Positions 52,637 through 61,695 of a DNA stretch of 64,000 nucleotides are shown here, piece by piece; position 1 is the stretch's first letter, and every line of letters begins with the position of its first letter. This DNA comes from Eubacterium ramulus ATCC 29099. Lineage in GTDB: Bacteria; Bacillota; Clostridia; Lachnospirales; Lachnospiraceae. The notes beneath the pieces were generated by a model that worked only from the letters and a program-made list of their open reading frames with translations, did not search any database and was not told the origin of the DNA. The translations under genes were made by a program, and so were the position numbers. The stretch covers positions 23,427 to 87,426 of the forward strand of contig NZ_KI271183.1 of NCBI RefSeq assembly GCF_000469345.1, written 5' to 3'.

Positions 52637-52675
52637 TTTTACCCGGAAGTTTATGAACTACCAGGTAAAACTTTT
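52635..52675 (+). terminator. Terminator after the XRE gene
   Basis: AGTTTTACCCGG pairs with CCAGGTAAAACT (one mismatch), followed by T5. Confidence 0.8.
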
Positions 52676-52699
52676 TATTTTGGTTTCATTCATTTTCTA

Positions 52700-53569
52700 T
52701 TAACTATTCACTACATCTTCTATCGCAGTTTTCTTAATATGTTTTCCAATAATCTCAGACACATCACTGACCGTAATAAACGCAGACATATCAACTTCCT
52801 TGATCAGACGCTTCAGTTCATAGATTTCCAGACGGTTCAACACACAGTACAATACGACTTTCTTTCCACTAATCAGGCCTTCACCCTCCAGCATTGTCAC
52901 AGTTCTGCCTAATTTCTGGTAAATCTGGTCTGCAATCTCTTTTCCCTCATCCGTAATGATCATGGCTGCTTTCGCCTGCTCAAGACCTGTTTCCACTTTA
53001 TCAATAATCTTTGATGTAACAAAATAAGTAAGAAGGCTGTACATGGCACGATCAAATCCAAAAAGCAATGCCGCTACAATATAAATAATGACATTGAAGA
53101 TCAGTACTGTCTGTCCTACCGGCAGCTTAAATTTACGATTAATCAATATCGCTACTGTTTCTGTTCCGTCCAGACAACCGCCAAAACGGATCACCAGACC
53201 TACTCCGGCACCGAGGATCACTCCGCCGAAACAAACCGCCAGCAGATACTGATCTGTCGCATTGACCCATGGAGCAAATACTTCCAGAAATATGGAAAAC
53301 ATTGCCATGGCGTAGCCGGATTTTACAATAAATGTGACACCAAGTTTTCGGGAACCAATCAGAAGAAACGGAATGTTCAGAACGATGGTCAGAATACTTA
53401 ACGGGATATGGGTCAGATTATTTACCATGATGCCGATACCGATGACACCGCCATCTAAGATCGTGCAGGGCACCAAAAATTCTTCAATGGCAAATGCAGC
53501 GATGGCAGCTCCCACCGTCAGCATCAGAAAGTCTAAAAACAGTTGCAGTTTCGGGGGCAGTTCTTTCAT
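52700..53569 (-). CDS. YitT-family membrane protein
   Basis: The 289-residue protein has five to six N-terminal membrane segments (LFLDFLMLTVGAAIAAFAIEEFLVP, DGGVIGIGIMV, FGGCLDGTETVAILINRK) and a C-terminal soluble DUF2179 domain (AMIITDEGKEIADQIYQKLGRTVTMLEGEG). YitT proteins are widespread in Firmicutes and their function is poorly known. It has a good AAGGAG ribosome site and appears monocistronic. Confidence 0.88.
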   Translation of the reverse strand: MKELPPKLQLFLDFLMLTVGAAIAAFAIEEFLVPCTILDGGVIGIGIMVNNLTHIPLSILTIVLNIPFLLIGSRKLGVTFIVKSGYAMAMFSIFLEVFAPWVNATDQYLLAVCFGGVILGAGVGLVIRFGGCLDGTETVAILINRKFKLPVGQTVLIFNVIIYIVAALLFGFDRAMYSLLTYFVTSKIIDKVETGLEQAKAAMIITDEGKEIADQIYQKLGRTVTMLEGEGLISGKKVVLYCVLNRLEIYELKRLIKEVDMSAFITVSDVSEIIGKHIKKTAIEDVVNS

Positions 53570-53711
53570 TCAGATTTCTCCTTTTTTTATTCAATCATTT
53601 TGCTGGTCTCTTTTTTTCTCTACTAATCATTAATAGCAGGTAACATTCTCATTTCACTTGCTTATACTATACAAAGTAAAAACACGAAACTTATTTCATT
53701 GGTCTAAAAAT

Positions 53712-53748
53712 GGCAGGAGAAATAAGCACCTTTGCTTTTTCTCCTGCC
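53712..53748 (-). terminator. Terminator after clpX
   Basis: GGCAGGAGAAA and TTTCTCCTGCC arms on the minus strand, followed by ATTTTTAG. Confidence 0.85.
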
Positions 53749-53787
53749 TTGTTTCCTCCCTACTTGCAATGGAAGCTGGAAGCTTTC

Positions 53788-55314
53788 TTAATTTGTTCCG
53801 GATTTATCCTCCAGTTCCGGCGTTCCACGCATCTGAATCAGCGGTCCGCCTGTTTTTTCGATATAAGCCTCTGTAATGGTAACCGCACCAATATTGTCAT
53901 CCTTCGGAATCTCATACATGATATCCAGCATGAATTCCTCAATGATGGAGCGAAGTGCACGGGCTCCTACGTTTTTCTCTTTGGCACGTTTTGCAATGGC
54001 ACGCAGTGCACCATCATCAAATTCAAGTTTTACTTCATCCATAGCCAGTAATTTCTGATACTGTTTGATGATCGCATTTTTCGGCTCTTTCAGAATCTGT
54101 ACCAGCATATCCTCGGACAATGCATCCAGTGAAAACAGAATTGGCAGACGACCGATAAACTCCGGAATCATACCAAATTTGCGGATATCCTCTGTCGTCA
54201 CCTGACGGAGCAGATTCTCTTCCTTGTCATATTTATCTTTCAGATCTGCCTGGAAACCGATGGAAGCATGCTCATTCAAACGTTCTTTGATGATGTCTTC
54301 CAGTCCCGGAAATGCACCACCGCAGATAAATAAAATATTGGATGTATCAATCGTTGTCATCGGAACCATCGCATTTTTACTGGTCGCACCGATCGGTACT
54401 TCCACTTCCGCACCTTCCAGCAGCTTCAACATACCCTGCTGTACGGACTCACCGCTGACATCACGCTGTGTCGCATTTTTCTTCTTTGCAAGTTTGTCGA
54501 TCTCATCAATAAATACAATACCGCGTTCTGCTTTTTCTACATCATTATCTGCTGCAGTCAGAAGCTTGGACAGTACACTTTCAATGTCATCACCTATGTA
54601 GCCGGCTTCTGTCAGAGAGGTCGCATCAGCGATGGCAAGCGGCACATCCAGAAGTTTTGCCAGTGTCTTAACCAGATACGTCTTACCACAGCCTGTCGGG
54701 CCAACCATCAGCATGTTGGATTTCTCGATCTCTACTCCATCTGCATTTGCCTCAGTACCTGCTGCCACACGTTTGTAATGGTTGTAAACAGCCACAGACA
54801 TAACCTTTTTCGCGTAATCCTGTCCGACTACATAGTCATCCAGACTTGCTTTGATCTTATGCGGTGCCGGGATCTTGCGGATATCTAAAACCGGCTCCTC
54901 TTTCTTTTTCTCTTTTGGTTTTTTCTTCTTTACTTTCTGCTGGTTGCCAAATGGCAGATCGGACATGTTTACAAACTGGATATTCGGCATCTTTCCACTT
55001 GACAGCATATCTCCGATATTGATATCTCCCAGACCCGGGATTCCAGGCATCTGCCCCATGGTATCAAAAGTCTTCTGCATGCAGTCCTGACAGATTGCCA
55101 TATTCGGAGCCACATGGATCAGCTTGCCTGCCTTGCTGGCCGGACGTCTGCACATTGCACAGAACTCATCAAAATCATCTGTTTTTTCATTGTCCTCTGT
55201 GGAATCGTCCGTCACTACCTCACCGGTCTCCACCGGAGTCCCTTCCTTTGTTTCTTCTACATCGGATACATTTTTTTCATCTGTATCCACTTCTCTGTAA
55301 TCGTTATCTATCAT
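53788..55314 (-). CDS. clpX: ClpX-like AAA+ unfoldase with N-terminal extension
   Basis: The 508-residue protein is the AAA+ partner of ClpP. A C4 zinc site (C52, C55, C75, C78) follows an acidic extension of about 50 residues that ordinary ClpX lacks. A Gly/Pro/Met linker (MPGIPGLGDINIGDML) and a Lys-rich stretch lead to Walker A GPTGCGKT (205-212), Walker B IVFIDEIDKLAKK, the pore loop AGYIGDDIES and a ClpP-binding IGF in HASIGFQADL. The usual pore loop is GYVG. clpP is not adjacent, so it may be a second ClpX paralogue. Confidence 0.88.
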   Translation of the reverse strand: MIDNDYREVDTDEKNVSDVEETKEGTPVETGEVVTDDSTEDNEKTDDFDEFCAMCRRPASKAGKLIHVAPNMAICQDCMQKTFDTMGQMPGIPGLGDINIGDMLSSGKMPNIQFVNMSDLPFGNQQKVKKKKPKEKKKEEPVLDIRKIPAPHKIKASLDDYVVGQDYAKKVMSVAVYNHYKRVAAGTEANADGVEIEKSNMLMVGPTGCGKTYLVKTLAKLLDVPLAIADATSLTEAGYIGDDIESVLSKLLTAADNDVEKAERGIVFIDEIDKLAKKKNATQRDVSGESVQQGMLKLLEGAEVEVPIGATSKNAMVPMTTIDTSNILFICGGAFPGLEDIIKERLNEHASIGFQADLKDKYDKEENLLRQVTTEDIRKFGMIPEFIGRLPILFSLDALSEDMLVQILKEPKNAIIKQYQKLLAMDEVKLEFDDGALRAIAKRAKEKNVGARALRSIIEEFMLDIMYEIPKDDNIGAVTITEAYIEKTGGPLIQMRGTPELEDKSGTN

Positions 55315-55547
55315 AAAAAAATCTCCATTCGTCTTTCATGTACGCTCGGAATCTTTCAAAACAAATCATTCCGATCCTACATTTTATTTTCCTCAAAAAT
55401 GCCGTTGAGATTTTTCTATTTTACCATAGATTGACGACTATTTTCAACTGTACTTCCCGCATTTAATAAAAGGTTTATGCTTTTATGCAGATAGAAAATC
55501 AGTCGTGCCAGCATTGGAGCTTTCTTCCAGCTTCTTTTTAAACCACC

Positions 55548-56981
55548 CTAAGCAAGAAGTTCCTGGAGAATTGCATTTACCATAGCCGGATTTGCTTTTC
55601 CTTTCATAGCCTTCATCGTCTGGCCAACCAAAAATCCCATGGCTTTCTTTTTACCATTATGGTAATCTTCCACAGACTGCGGATTGTCTGCAATAACTTT
55701 TTCAATGGTCTCGCGCAGTGCGCCTTCGTCATTGACCACTTTCAATCCTTTTTCTTCCACATATTTTTCCGGATCAATGTCTGACCGAAACATCTCTTCA
55801 AAAACTTCTTTTGCCACGGAACCATTGATGGTGCCTGCATCTACCAGTTCGATCAGAGCAGCCAGATGCTCCGGTGCAAAGCAGATTTCCTCTGCTTCCA
55901 TACCGTTTTCTTTTAAAAGACGCATGGTTTCGCCCATGAGCCAGTTGGAGACTTTTTTCGGCTTACTACAGATTTTCGTGGTTTCCTCGAAAAGATCTGC
56001 CATATGTTTTGTTCCGGTAATGATCTGTGCATCATACTCCGGAATATCGTACTCTCTGCGGTAACGCTCCAGCTTCTGCGGACGCAATTCCGGCTGACGA
56101 CTGCGGATCTCATTGATCCACTCCTCCGAGATAACGATCGGTGCCAGATCCGGTTCCGGGAAGTAACGATAATCCTGTGCATCCTCTTTGGAACGCATTG
56201 CATGAGAAGATTCTTTGTTGTCATCCCAGCGACGGGTTTCCTGCACAACTTTTCTTCCCATCTCAAGAAGCTCGATCTGACGCTCCCGCTCTCCTTCGAT
56301 GGCATGTGCGATCGCCTTGAACGAGTTCAGGTTTTTCATCTCGGTACGGGTTCCAAACTTCGGTGAACCAACCTCACGGACAGACAGGTTGACATCGGCA
56401 CGCATGGAGCCTTCGTTTAGTTTACAATCGGATGCTCCCAGATACTGAATCGTCTGACGCAGTGTCTCGAGGTAAGCGATCACTTCATCGGCAGAACGCA
56501 TATCCGGCTCGGATACAATCTCGATCAGCGGCACACCGGAACGGTTGTAGTCCACGATGGATACGTCCTCCCATTCATCATGTACCAGTTTACCGGCATC
56601 TTCCTCCATATGGATTTCATGGATGCGCACCTGTTTTTTGCCTGCCGGAGTCTCAATTTCCACATATCCGTTGCGGCAGATTGGCAGATACAGCTGTGAG
56701 ATCTGATAGTTCTGCGGATTATCCGGGTAAAAATAGTTTTTCCGGTCAAATTTACTGTATCGGGTAATGCTGCAGTTTGTAGCCAGACCAACGGCCATGG
56801 CATATTCCACTACCTGTTTGTTCAACACCGGAAGGGAACCCGGCATACCGGTACAAACCGGGCAGGTGTGTGTATTTGGTTTTCCTCCGAACTCCGTGGA
56901 ACAGGAACAGAAGATTTTTGTTTTGGTTGCAAGCTCTACATGCACTTCCAGTCCGATGACTGTTTCATAATTCTTACTCAT
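55548..56981 (-). CDS. gatB: Asp/Glu-tRNA(Asn/Gln) amidotransferase subunit B
   Basis: The 477-residue GatB holds the tRNA and the kinase site that activates the Asp or Glu carboxyl group. Signature segments are YETVIGLEVHVELATKTKIFCSCSTEFG with the zinc-site CPVC, FDRKNYFYPDNPQNYQISQL, EEDAGKLVHD and NRSGVPLIEIVSEPDMRS. The C-terminal tRNA-binding YqeY-like tail (VGQTMKAMKGKANPAMVNAILQELL) is intact. Last gene of the T-box operon. Confidence 0.97.
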   Translation of the reverse strand: MSKNYETVIGLEVHVELATKTKIFCSCSTEFGGKPNTHTCPVCTGMPGSLPVLNKQVVEYAMAVGLATNCSITRYSKFDRKNYFYPDNPQNYQISQLYLPICRNGYVEIETPAGKKQVRIHEIHMEEDAGKLVHDEWEDVSIVDYNRSGVPLIEIVSEPDMRSADEVIAYLETLRQTIQYLGASDCKLNEGSMRADVNLSVREVGSPKFGTRTEMKNLNSFKAIAHAIEGERERQIELLEMGRKVVQETRRWDDNKESSHAMRSKEDAQDYRYFPEPDLAPIVISEEWINEIRSRQPELRPQKLERYRREYDIPEYDAQIITGTKHMADLFEETTKICSKPKKVSNWLMGETMRLLKENGMEAEEICFAPEHLAALIELVDAGTINGSVAKEVFEEMFRSDIDPEKYVEEKGLKVVNDEGALRETIEKVIADNPQSVEDYHNGKKKAMGFLVGQTMKAMKGKANPAMVNAILQELLA

Positions 56982-56996
56982 CTCTTCTCCTCCTTC

Positions 56997-58460
56997 CTAC
57001 GCCTGACTCAGCGGGCTGTGCTGATATGGACGTGTCTGTTCAAAACTGTATGCTGCCTGAATGATCTTTTTCTCCTGAAAACAGTCTCCGATCAGCTGCA
57101 AACCAATCGGCAATCCCTGACGGTCCGTACCGCACGGAAGGGAAATTCCGGGAAGTCCCGCAAGGTTCACGGAAATTGTATAAATATCGCCCAGATACAT
57201 GCTGATCGGATCCTGCAGGCTCTCGCCAAGCTTCGGTGCTGTGGTCGGTGCTGCCGGTCCAAGGATCATGTCATATTTTGCAAATGCATCGTCAAATGCT
57301 TTTTTTATCAATGCTTTGACGCGCAATGCTTTCAGATAATAGGCATCATAATATCCGGAACTTAAAACGAAAGATCCAAGCATGATTCTTCGTTTTACCT
57401 CAGGACCAAATCCTTCGGAACGGGATTTTTTATACATATTATGAAGGCCTTCATATTCTTTCGTACGGTAGCCGTATTTTACGCCATCAAAACGTGCCAG
57501 GTTGGAACTTGCTTCCGCGCAGGCAATGACATAATAGGCCGGGATCGCATATTTTACGAGACCAAGGTCGAATTCTTCCACGATGGCACCTTTTTCTTCC
57601 AGTACCTTTGCTGCTGCAAGTACCGCTTCCTTTACTTCCGGATTTAACCCTTCTCCGAAATAATCTTTTGGGATACCGATGCGCATGCCTTTGACATCGT
57701 CTACCAGGGCAGACGTAAAATCGGTGTCTTCTCTTTTTACGGATGTCGAATCCTTTTTGTCGTAGGAAGTAATTGCTTCCAGGATCGTTGCGCAGTCTGT
57801 CACATCTTTTGCCACCGGTCCGATCTGATCCAGCGAAGAACCGTATGCGATCAATCCGTAACGGGAAACGGTTCCGTACGTCGGTTTGATACCGGTTACT
57901 CCACAGAAAGAACTCGGCTGACGGATGGATCCGCCGGTATCAGAACCAAGGGCAAAGGAACACTCCTCTGCTGCCACAGCTGCGCAGGAACCGCCGGAAG
58001 ATCCTCCCGGAACGTGCGCGGTATTCCATGGATTTTTTGTCTCGCCGTAAGCAGAAGTCTCTGTCGTACTTCCCATGGCAAATTCATCCATATTTGTTTT
58101 TCCAATAATGACTGCTCCGGCTTCTTCCAGTTTTTTCACTGCTTCTGCCGTATAAGTCGGTATAAAGTTATATAAAATCTTTGAAGAACAGGTCGTCAGC
58201 AGTCCTTCGGTACACATATTGTCCTTGATGGCCACCGGAACACCTGCCAGAGGTCCTGTCAACTCTCCGGCATCAATTTGTGCCTGTACTTCTTTTGCGC
58301 GGGCCAGCGCACCTTCCTCATCGACTGTCACAAAACTATGCACCTGCTCTTCTTTTGCGCGTACCGCATCCAAAGCTTCCCGAACGGCTGCTTCCACGGT
58401 CACTTCTTTTGCTTTTATCTTTTTTCCCAGCTCTACCGCTGTCAAACTCATCAAACTCAT
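56997..58460 (-). CDS. gatA: Asp/Glu-tRNA(Asn/Gln) amidotransferase subunit A
   Basis: The protein has about 487 residues from ATG 58460, with GGAGG eight bases before; the ATG at 58466 is too close to it. The amidase-signature subunit releases ammonia from glutamine. The catalytic Lys-Ser-Ser set is found in VPVAIKDNMCTEGLLTTCSSKIL and GGSSGGSCAAVAAEECSFALGSDTGGSIRQPSSFCG. It lies between the fused gatC and gatB. Confidence 0.97.
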   Translation of the reverse strand: MSLMSLTAVELGKKIKAKEVTVEAAVREALDAVRAKEEQVHSFVTVDEEGALARAKEVQAQIDAGELTGPLAGVPVAIKDNMCTEGLLTTCSSKILYNFIPTYTAEAVKKLEEAGAVIIGKTNMDEFAMGSTTETSAYGETKNPWNTAHVPGGSSGGSCAAVAAEECSFALGSDTGGSIRQPSSFCGVTGIKPTYGTVSRYGLIAYGSSLDQIGPVAKDVTDCATILEAITSYDKKDSTSVKREDTDFTSALVDDVKGMRIGIPKDYFGEGLNPEVKEAVLAAAKVLEEKGAIVEEFDLGLVKYAIPAYYVIACAEASSNLARFDGVKYGYRTKEYEGLHNMYKKSRSEGFGPEVKRRIMLGSFVLSSGYYDAYYLKALRVKALIKKAFDDAFAKYDMILGPAAPTTAPKLGESLQDPISMYLGDIYTISVNLAGLPGISLPCGTDRQGLPIGLQLIGDCFQEKKIIQAAYSFEQTRPYQHSPLSQA

Positions 58461-58477
58461 TTCCATGTCCTCCGTTC

Positions 58478-59395
58478 TTATTCGCCAATTGTCTTCGGTA
58501 CTTTGAATCCGCCATCTTTCTGCTCCGGAGCATTCTTCAATGTATCTGCACTGCCATCTCCGTTTGTCACAACATCCTCTCGGAATACATTTTCAATCGG
58601 GAATACATGGGACATCGGCTCAATGCCCGTGGTATCAAGCTCGTTTAAGAGATCGATGTAATCCAGCATATCTTCCATATCTTTTTTCGCTGCTTCTGCT
58701 TCTTCCGGACTCAGTTCCAGTTTTGCCAGAATTCCGACATATTCCATGGTGTCATCGGAAATGACATTTTTCATAGTTCCGTCCTCTGCCATTACTTTTG
58801 TGACGGATGCGCCGCTGGTCTGATCCTCTTCTTCCGGCTCTTCGTCCAGTGCCACATGACTGATTTTTGCATAAATAGCAGAATCCACAATACCCTGATT
58901 GTCCTTTAGGGACTGGCGCAGGGTTCCTTCATAATCCATACCGGCTTTTTTCATCACTTCACCGGAATTTGGATTTGCCACATCATGCTGTGACCAGACA
59001 CGTCCGGCTCCGACTTCTGCCATCAGGAAACGGATGACTGCCTCCACAGCCTCTGTGGTGTAACCCTGATGCCACCAGGATTTTCCGATGCAGTAACCAA
59101 GTTCTGCACTCTGGACATCTTCATTCAGTGATACCACGCTGATACTTCCGATTGGCTGCTCGATGTCATTTAACTCGATGGCCCACTGATAAAACTCATT
59201 TTTGCTGTAACCTGCTTCCCACTGCTGCAGAATCTCTGCGGTCTCTTCCACACTTTTGTGCGGCTGCCAGGTCAGGTATCTGGTCACTTCCGGGTCGCTC
59301 GCCCAGTTGTAATACATATTTTCTGCATCTTCTATGGTAAAACGCCGTAATGTCAGGCGTTCTGTTGCGATTGTCTGTGTTCCTGTATGTCTCAC
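58478..59395 (-). CDS. gatC: GNAT acetyltransferase fused to GatC (amidotransferase subunit C)
   Basis: The single 305-residue frame starts at GTG 59395 with AGGAGG upstream. Residues 8-180 are a RimJ/RimL-type GNAT domain ([71 protein letters not shown]). An acidic linker follows. Residues 208-305 are a complete GatC ([45 protein letters not shown]...LREDVV-like region). GatC stabilises the GatA-GatB interface. An internal ATG at 58774 with AGAGGA seven bases upstream could also give free GatC. The acetylation target is unknown. Confidence 0.9.
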   Translation of the reverse strand: MRHTGTQTIATERLTLRRFTIEDAENMYYNWASDPEVTRYLTWQPHKSVEETAEILQQWEAGYSKNEFYQWAIELNDIEQPIGSISVVSLNEDVQSAELGYCIGKSWWHQGYTTEAVEAVIRFLMAEVGAGRVWSQHDVANPNSGEVMKKAGMDYEGTLRQSLKDNQGIVDSAIYAKISHVALDEEPEEEDQTSGASVTKVMAEDGTMKNVISDDTMEYVGILAKLELSPEEAEAAKKDMEDMLDYIDLLNELDTTGIEPMSHVFPIENVFREDVVTNGDGSADTLKNAPEQKDGGFKVPKTIGE

Positions 59396-59456
59396 GTTTT
59401 TCTCCTCCTACATCTGAATCGCACTTTGTAACGGTTCCGGGTTCTGCCATAATCTG

Positions 59457-60788
59457 TTACGGCTCTAATCTGCTCAGATCTCGCGGGAACAAGGTCGCTT
59501 CCCGGACGTTATCTTCTCCGATCAGCTGCATGGTCAGACGTTCCATTCCGATACCAAGTCCACCATGTGGCGGCATGCCGTATTTGAATGCGGACAGGTA
59601 ATGCTCCATGCCTTCGGTCTCCATGCCCCGCTGTGCGATTTTTTCCATTAATTTATCATACTGATGGATACGCTGTCCACCGGTTGTGATCTCCAGACCT
59701 TTGTAAAGCAGGTCAAAGCTTAAGGTGTAAGTCGGATCTGCCGGATCATCCATCGCATAAAACGGACGTTTCTTGGATGGATAATGTGTGACAAACACAA
59801 AATCACTGCCGAATTCTTCTTTTGCATACTGACCGATCAAATGCTCCTCCTCCGGCTCCAAATCGTATGGATTGCGAAACTGTCTGTCGTATTTTTCAGC
59901 CACGCGCTGTTTTGCTTCATCAAAACGGATGGCCGGGATCCGGCTCACATCCGGAAGTGTGATCTGCAGGATTTCTAATTCTTTCGTATATTCTTTTTTC
60001 AACAGTTCCATCGTATACTGCAAAAATCCGGTTTCCATAGCCATGATATCTTCGAATCCGTCAATATAACCCATTTCGAAATCAAGGCTGTTATATTCGT
60101 TTAAATGGCGTTTTGTGTTATGTTTTTCCGCACGAAAAACCGGTGCTGTCTCAAAGACTCTGTCAAATACACCCACCATCATCTGTTTGTAAAACTGCGG
60201 ACTCTGCTGTAAGATCGCGGGTCTGTGGAAATACTCCAGTTTAAACAGGTTGGCACCGCCCTCAGCACTTTTTGCACCAAGTTTTGGTGTATGGATCTCT
60301 GTAAATCCCTGGCTGTAAAGGAAATCGCGAAAGCCTCTCACAATGCCTTCCTGAATCCGGAAGGTTGCCCGCTCCCTGATGTTTCTTAACGCTACTGCAC
60401 GGTGGTTTAATCTAGCTTCCAGGGAAGTATTCATCTTCCACTTTGCGATTGGAAGCGGCAGACTCTCTGCAGGCTCGGAAAGAATCTTGACCTCTTTCAT
60501 GCGGATCTCGAATCCTCCCGGCGCACGCTCCTCCTTATTTAATACACCGCTTACCTCAATGGCTGCACCTTCCTTGAGTTCCTTCAGATCAATAGCGGTC
60601 ACACCTTCTTCATACACGCACTGCAGGAGACCTTCTCTTTTTCGCAGGACCACAAAGGCTACCTCACCCATGTCACGCACTGTATGAACGGCTCCATTCA
60701 CGCTGATCATCTGACCATACAGGTCAGAGGCAAGGATTTCACTGATTTCCATCGTCTCTTTTGGTATTACACCGGTCATCATTTTCAT
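59457..60788 (-). CDS. aspS2: Aspartate-tRNA(Asp/Asn) ligase, archaeal-type non-discriminating
   Basis: The protein has about 443 residues from ATG 60788. An in-frame GTG at 60800 lies inside the AGGAG site. This class IIb synthetase is of the short archaeal/eukaryotic type, without the bacterial GAD insertion: an OB-fold (VNGAVHTVRDMGEVAFVVLRKREGLLQCV), motif 2 (FETAPVFRAEKHNTKRHLNEYNSLDFEMGYI) and motif 3 (MPPHGGLGIGMERLTMQLIG). Such enzymes charge tRNA(Asn) with Asp, which GatCAB then amidates. The position before gatC, gatA and gatB fits that route. Confidence 0.92.
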   Translation of the reverse strand: MKMMTGVIPKETMEISEILASDLYGQMISVNGAVHTVRDMGEVAFVVLRKREGLLQCVYEEGVTAIDLKELKEGAAIEVSGVLNKEERAPGGFEIRMKEVKILSEPAESLPLPIAKWKMNTSLEARLNHRAVALRNIRERATFRIQEGIVRGFRDFLYSQGFTEIHTPKLGAKSAEGGANLFKLEYFHRPAILQQSPQFYKQMMVGVFDRVFETAPVFRAEKHNTKRHLNEYNSLDFEMGYIDGFEDIMAMETGFLQYTMELLKKEYTKELEILQITLPDVSRIPAIRFDEAKQRVAEKYDRQFRNPYDLEPEEEHLIGQYAKEEFGSDFVFVTHYPSKKRPFYAMDDPADPTYTLSFDLLYKGLEITTGGQRIHQYDKLMEKIAQRGMETEGMEHYLSAFKYGMPPHGGLGIGMERLTMQLIGEDNVREATLFPRDLSRLEP

Positions 60789-60855
60789 TGTTTCGTACAC
60801 TCCTTTTGCATAAAATGTTGTAAGGTGCGGGACGGAATTATTCTTATTTTTGCTA

Positions 60856-61002
60856 TTTTTGTCTTTTTCAGAGCCATCTCGATTACGCTACGCTCCATCT
60901 CGATGTGGCTTCTCGCCAAAGAAATTCTTAAAAATATATTCATTCATGCAAGCATGATTCGTATATTTTTTCGAATTGCCTTGGCTCTGAAAAAGACAAA
61001 AA
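60856..61002. repeat. Long inverted repeat between T-box terminator and aspS2
   Basis: A 21-base perfect arm (60856-60876) is the inverse of 60982-61002. The enclosed 105 bases carry a TCATGC-rich palindrome and a repeated CATCTCGAT. The right arm merges with the T tract of the T-box terminator. It may be a small insertion element or a second RNA hairpin in the read-through transcript. Confidence 0.65.
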
Positions 61003-61306
61003 AACGTCCTAAGGATACTTCTTTGTATCCCAGGACGAAATAATGTTCTTTTATTATTCCGCGGTACCACCCGCATTGAGAAAAACAATACTACAAAACA
61101 CTCATGATCTGTGTCTTTCCCCACTCAGGCACGTAACGTGTGCGAACCGTACAGACCTACTGAAATCTATTTCCGATTTCCCATTCAATCTGTCTGCTCC
61201 AGAGTGTTCCCTTCCTCTCCTCCGCCAAACAGCGCTCTCAGTCGGTGACGCCGTATTCCTGTCAGTTTCTGAAGATAAGAGTCTCCTTCTACGCATTTAC
61301 TCATGA
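60997..61306 (-). promoter_or_regulatory. T-box riboswitch controlling aspS2-gatCAB
   Basis: On the minus strand the conserved T-box AATGCGGGTGGTACCGCGG lies at about 61059-61077. It is followed by a terminator (CGTCCT...AGGACG, 60997-61037) ending in T7. Upstream is a Stem I region with GGGAACACTCTGGAG. By position AAC (Asn, at 61206-61208) is the likely specifier codon. Uncharged tRNA(Asn) would then stabilise the antiterminator and raise synthesis of the Asn-tRNA machinery. The T-box is certain; the specifier is inferred. Confidence 0.9.
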
Positions 61307-61312
61307 TTTTGT

Positions 61313-61341
61313 ATCTTAGCACAACGTTTTTCGCTTTGCAA
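61313..61341 (-). promoter_or_regulatory. Promoter of the T-box operon
   Basis: Minus-strand TTGCAA (61336-61341), 17 bases, TAAGAT (61313-61318). It gives a start near 61306, just upstream of Stem I. Confidence 0.65.
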
Positions 61342-61586
61342 GTCTTAATTGACCGACATATTAAGAAATTATTTCCTTTTTCTTTCAAAAATTTCCTTAT
61401 TATATGATTTATGATATGAATTATGATTTTTGATACAGTTTCCTACGCATTCTGCAAGTCCCTCATTCAGGCATGATTGCTTTTTTAAACGTATGTAATG
61501 TGTGAACTGTAACGCTGTAATATTCACAAAAGGAAACGGCAATATGAATTTTTTTTGTTCATATCGTGTATTTTATACTTTTTTAA

Positions 61587-61615
61587 TTGACTTTTTGTAA
61601 ATTTAGGTCTAATAT
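61587..61615 (+). promoter_or_regulatory. Promoter of the LTA synthase gene
   Basis: TTGACT (61587-61592), 17-base spacer, TAATAT (61610-61615). The AAGGAG site of the gene follows at about 61685. The stretch 61400-61580 upstream is AT-rich and holds a TGTGAA...TTCACA inverted pair but no gene. Confidence 0.65.
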
Positions 61616-61695
61616 CTGTACGGTTATGTAAAATTCTTTTAACTTAATAGTAAAGTTTGCACTTTCAACACCACGTTTTGAGAGAAGGAGTTTAT

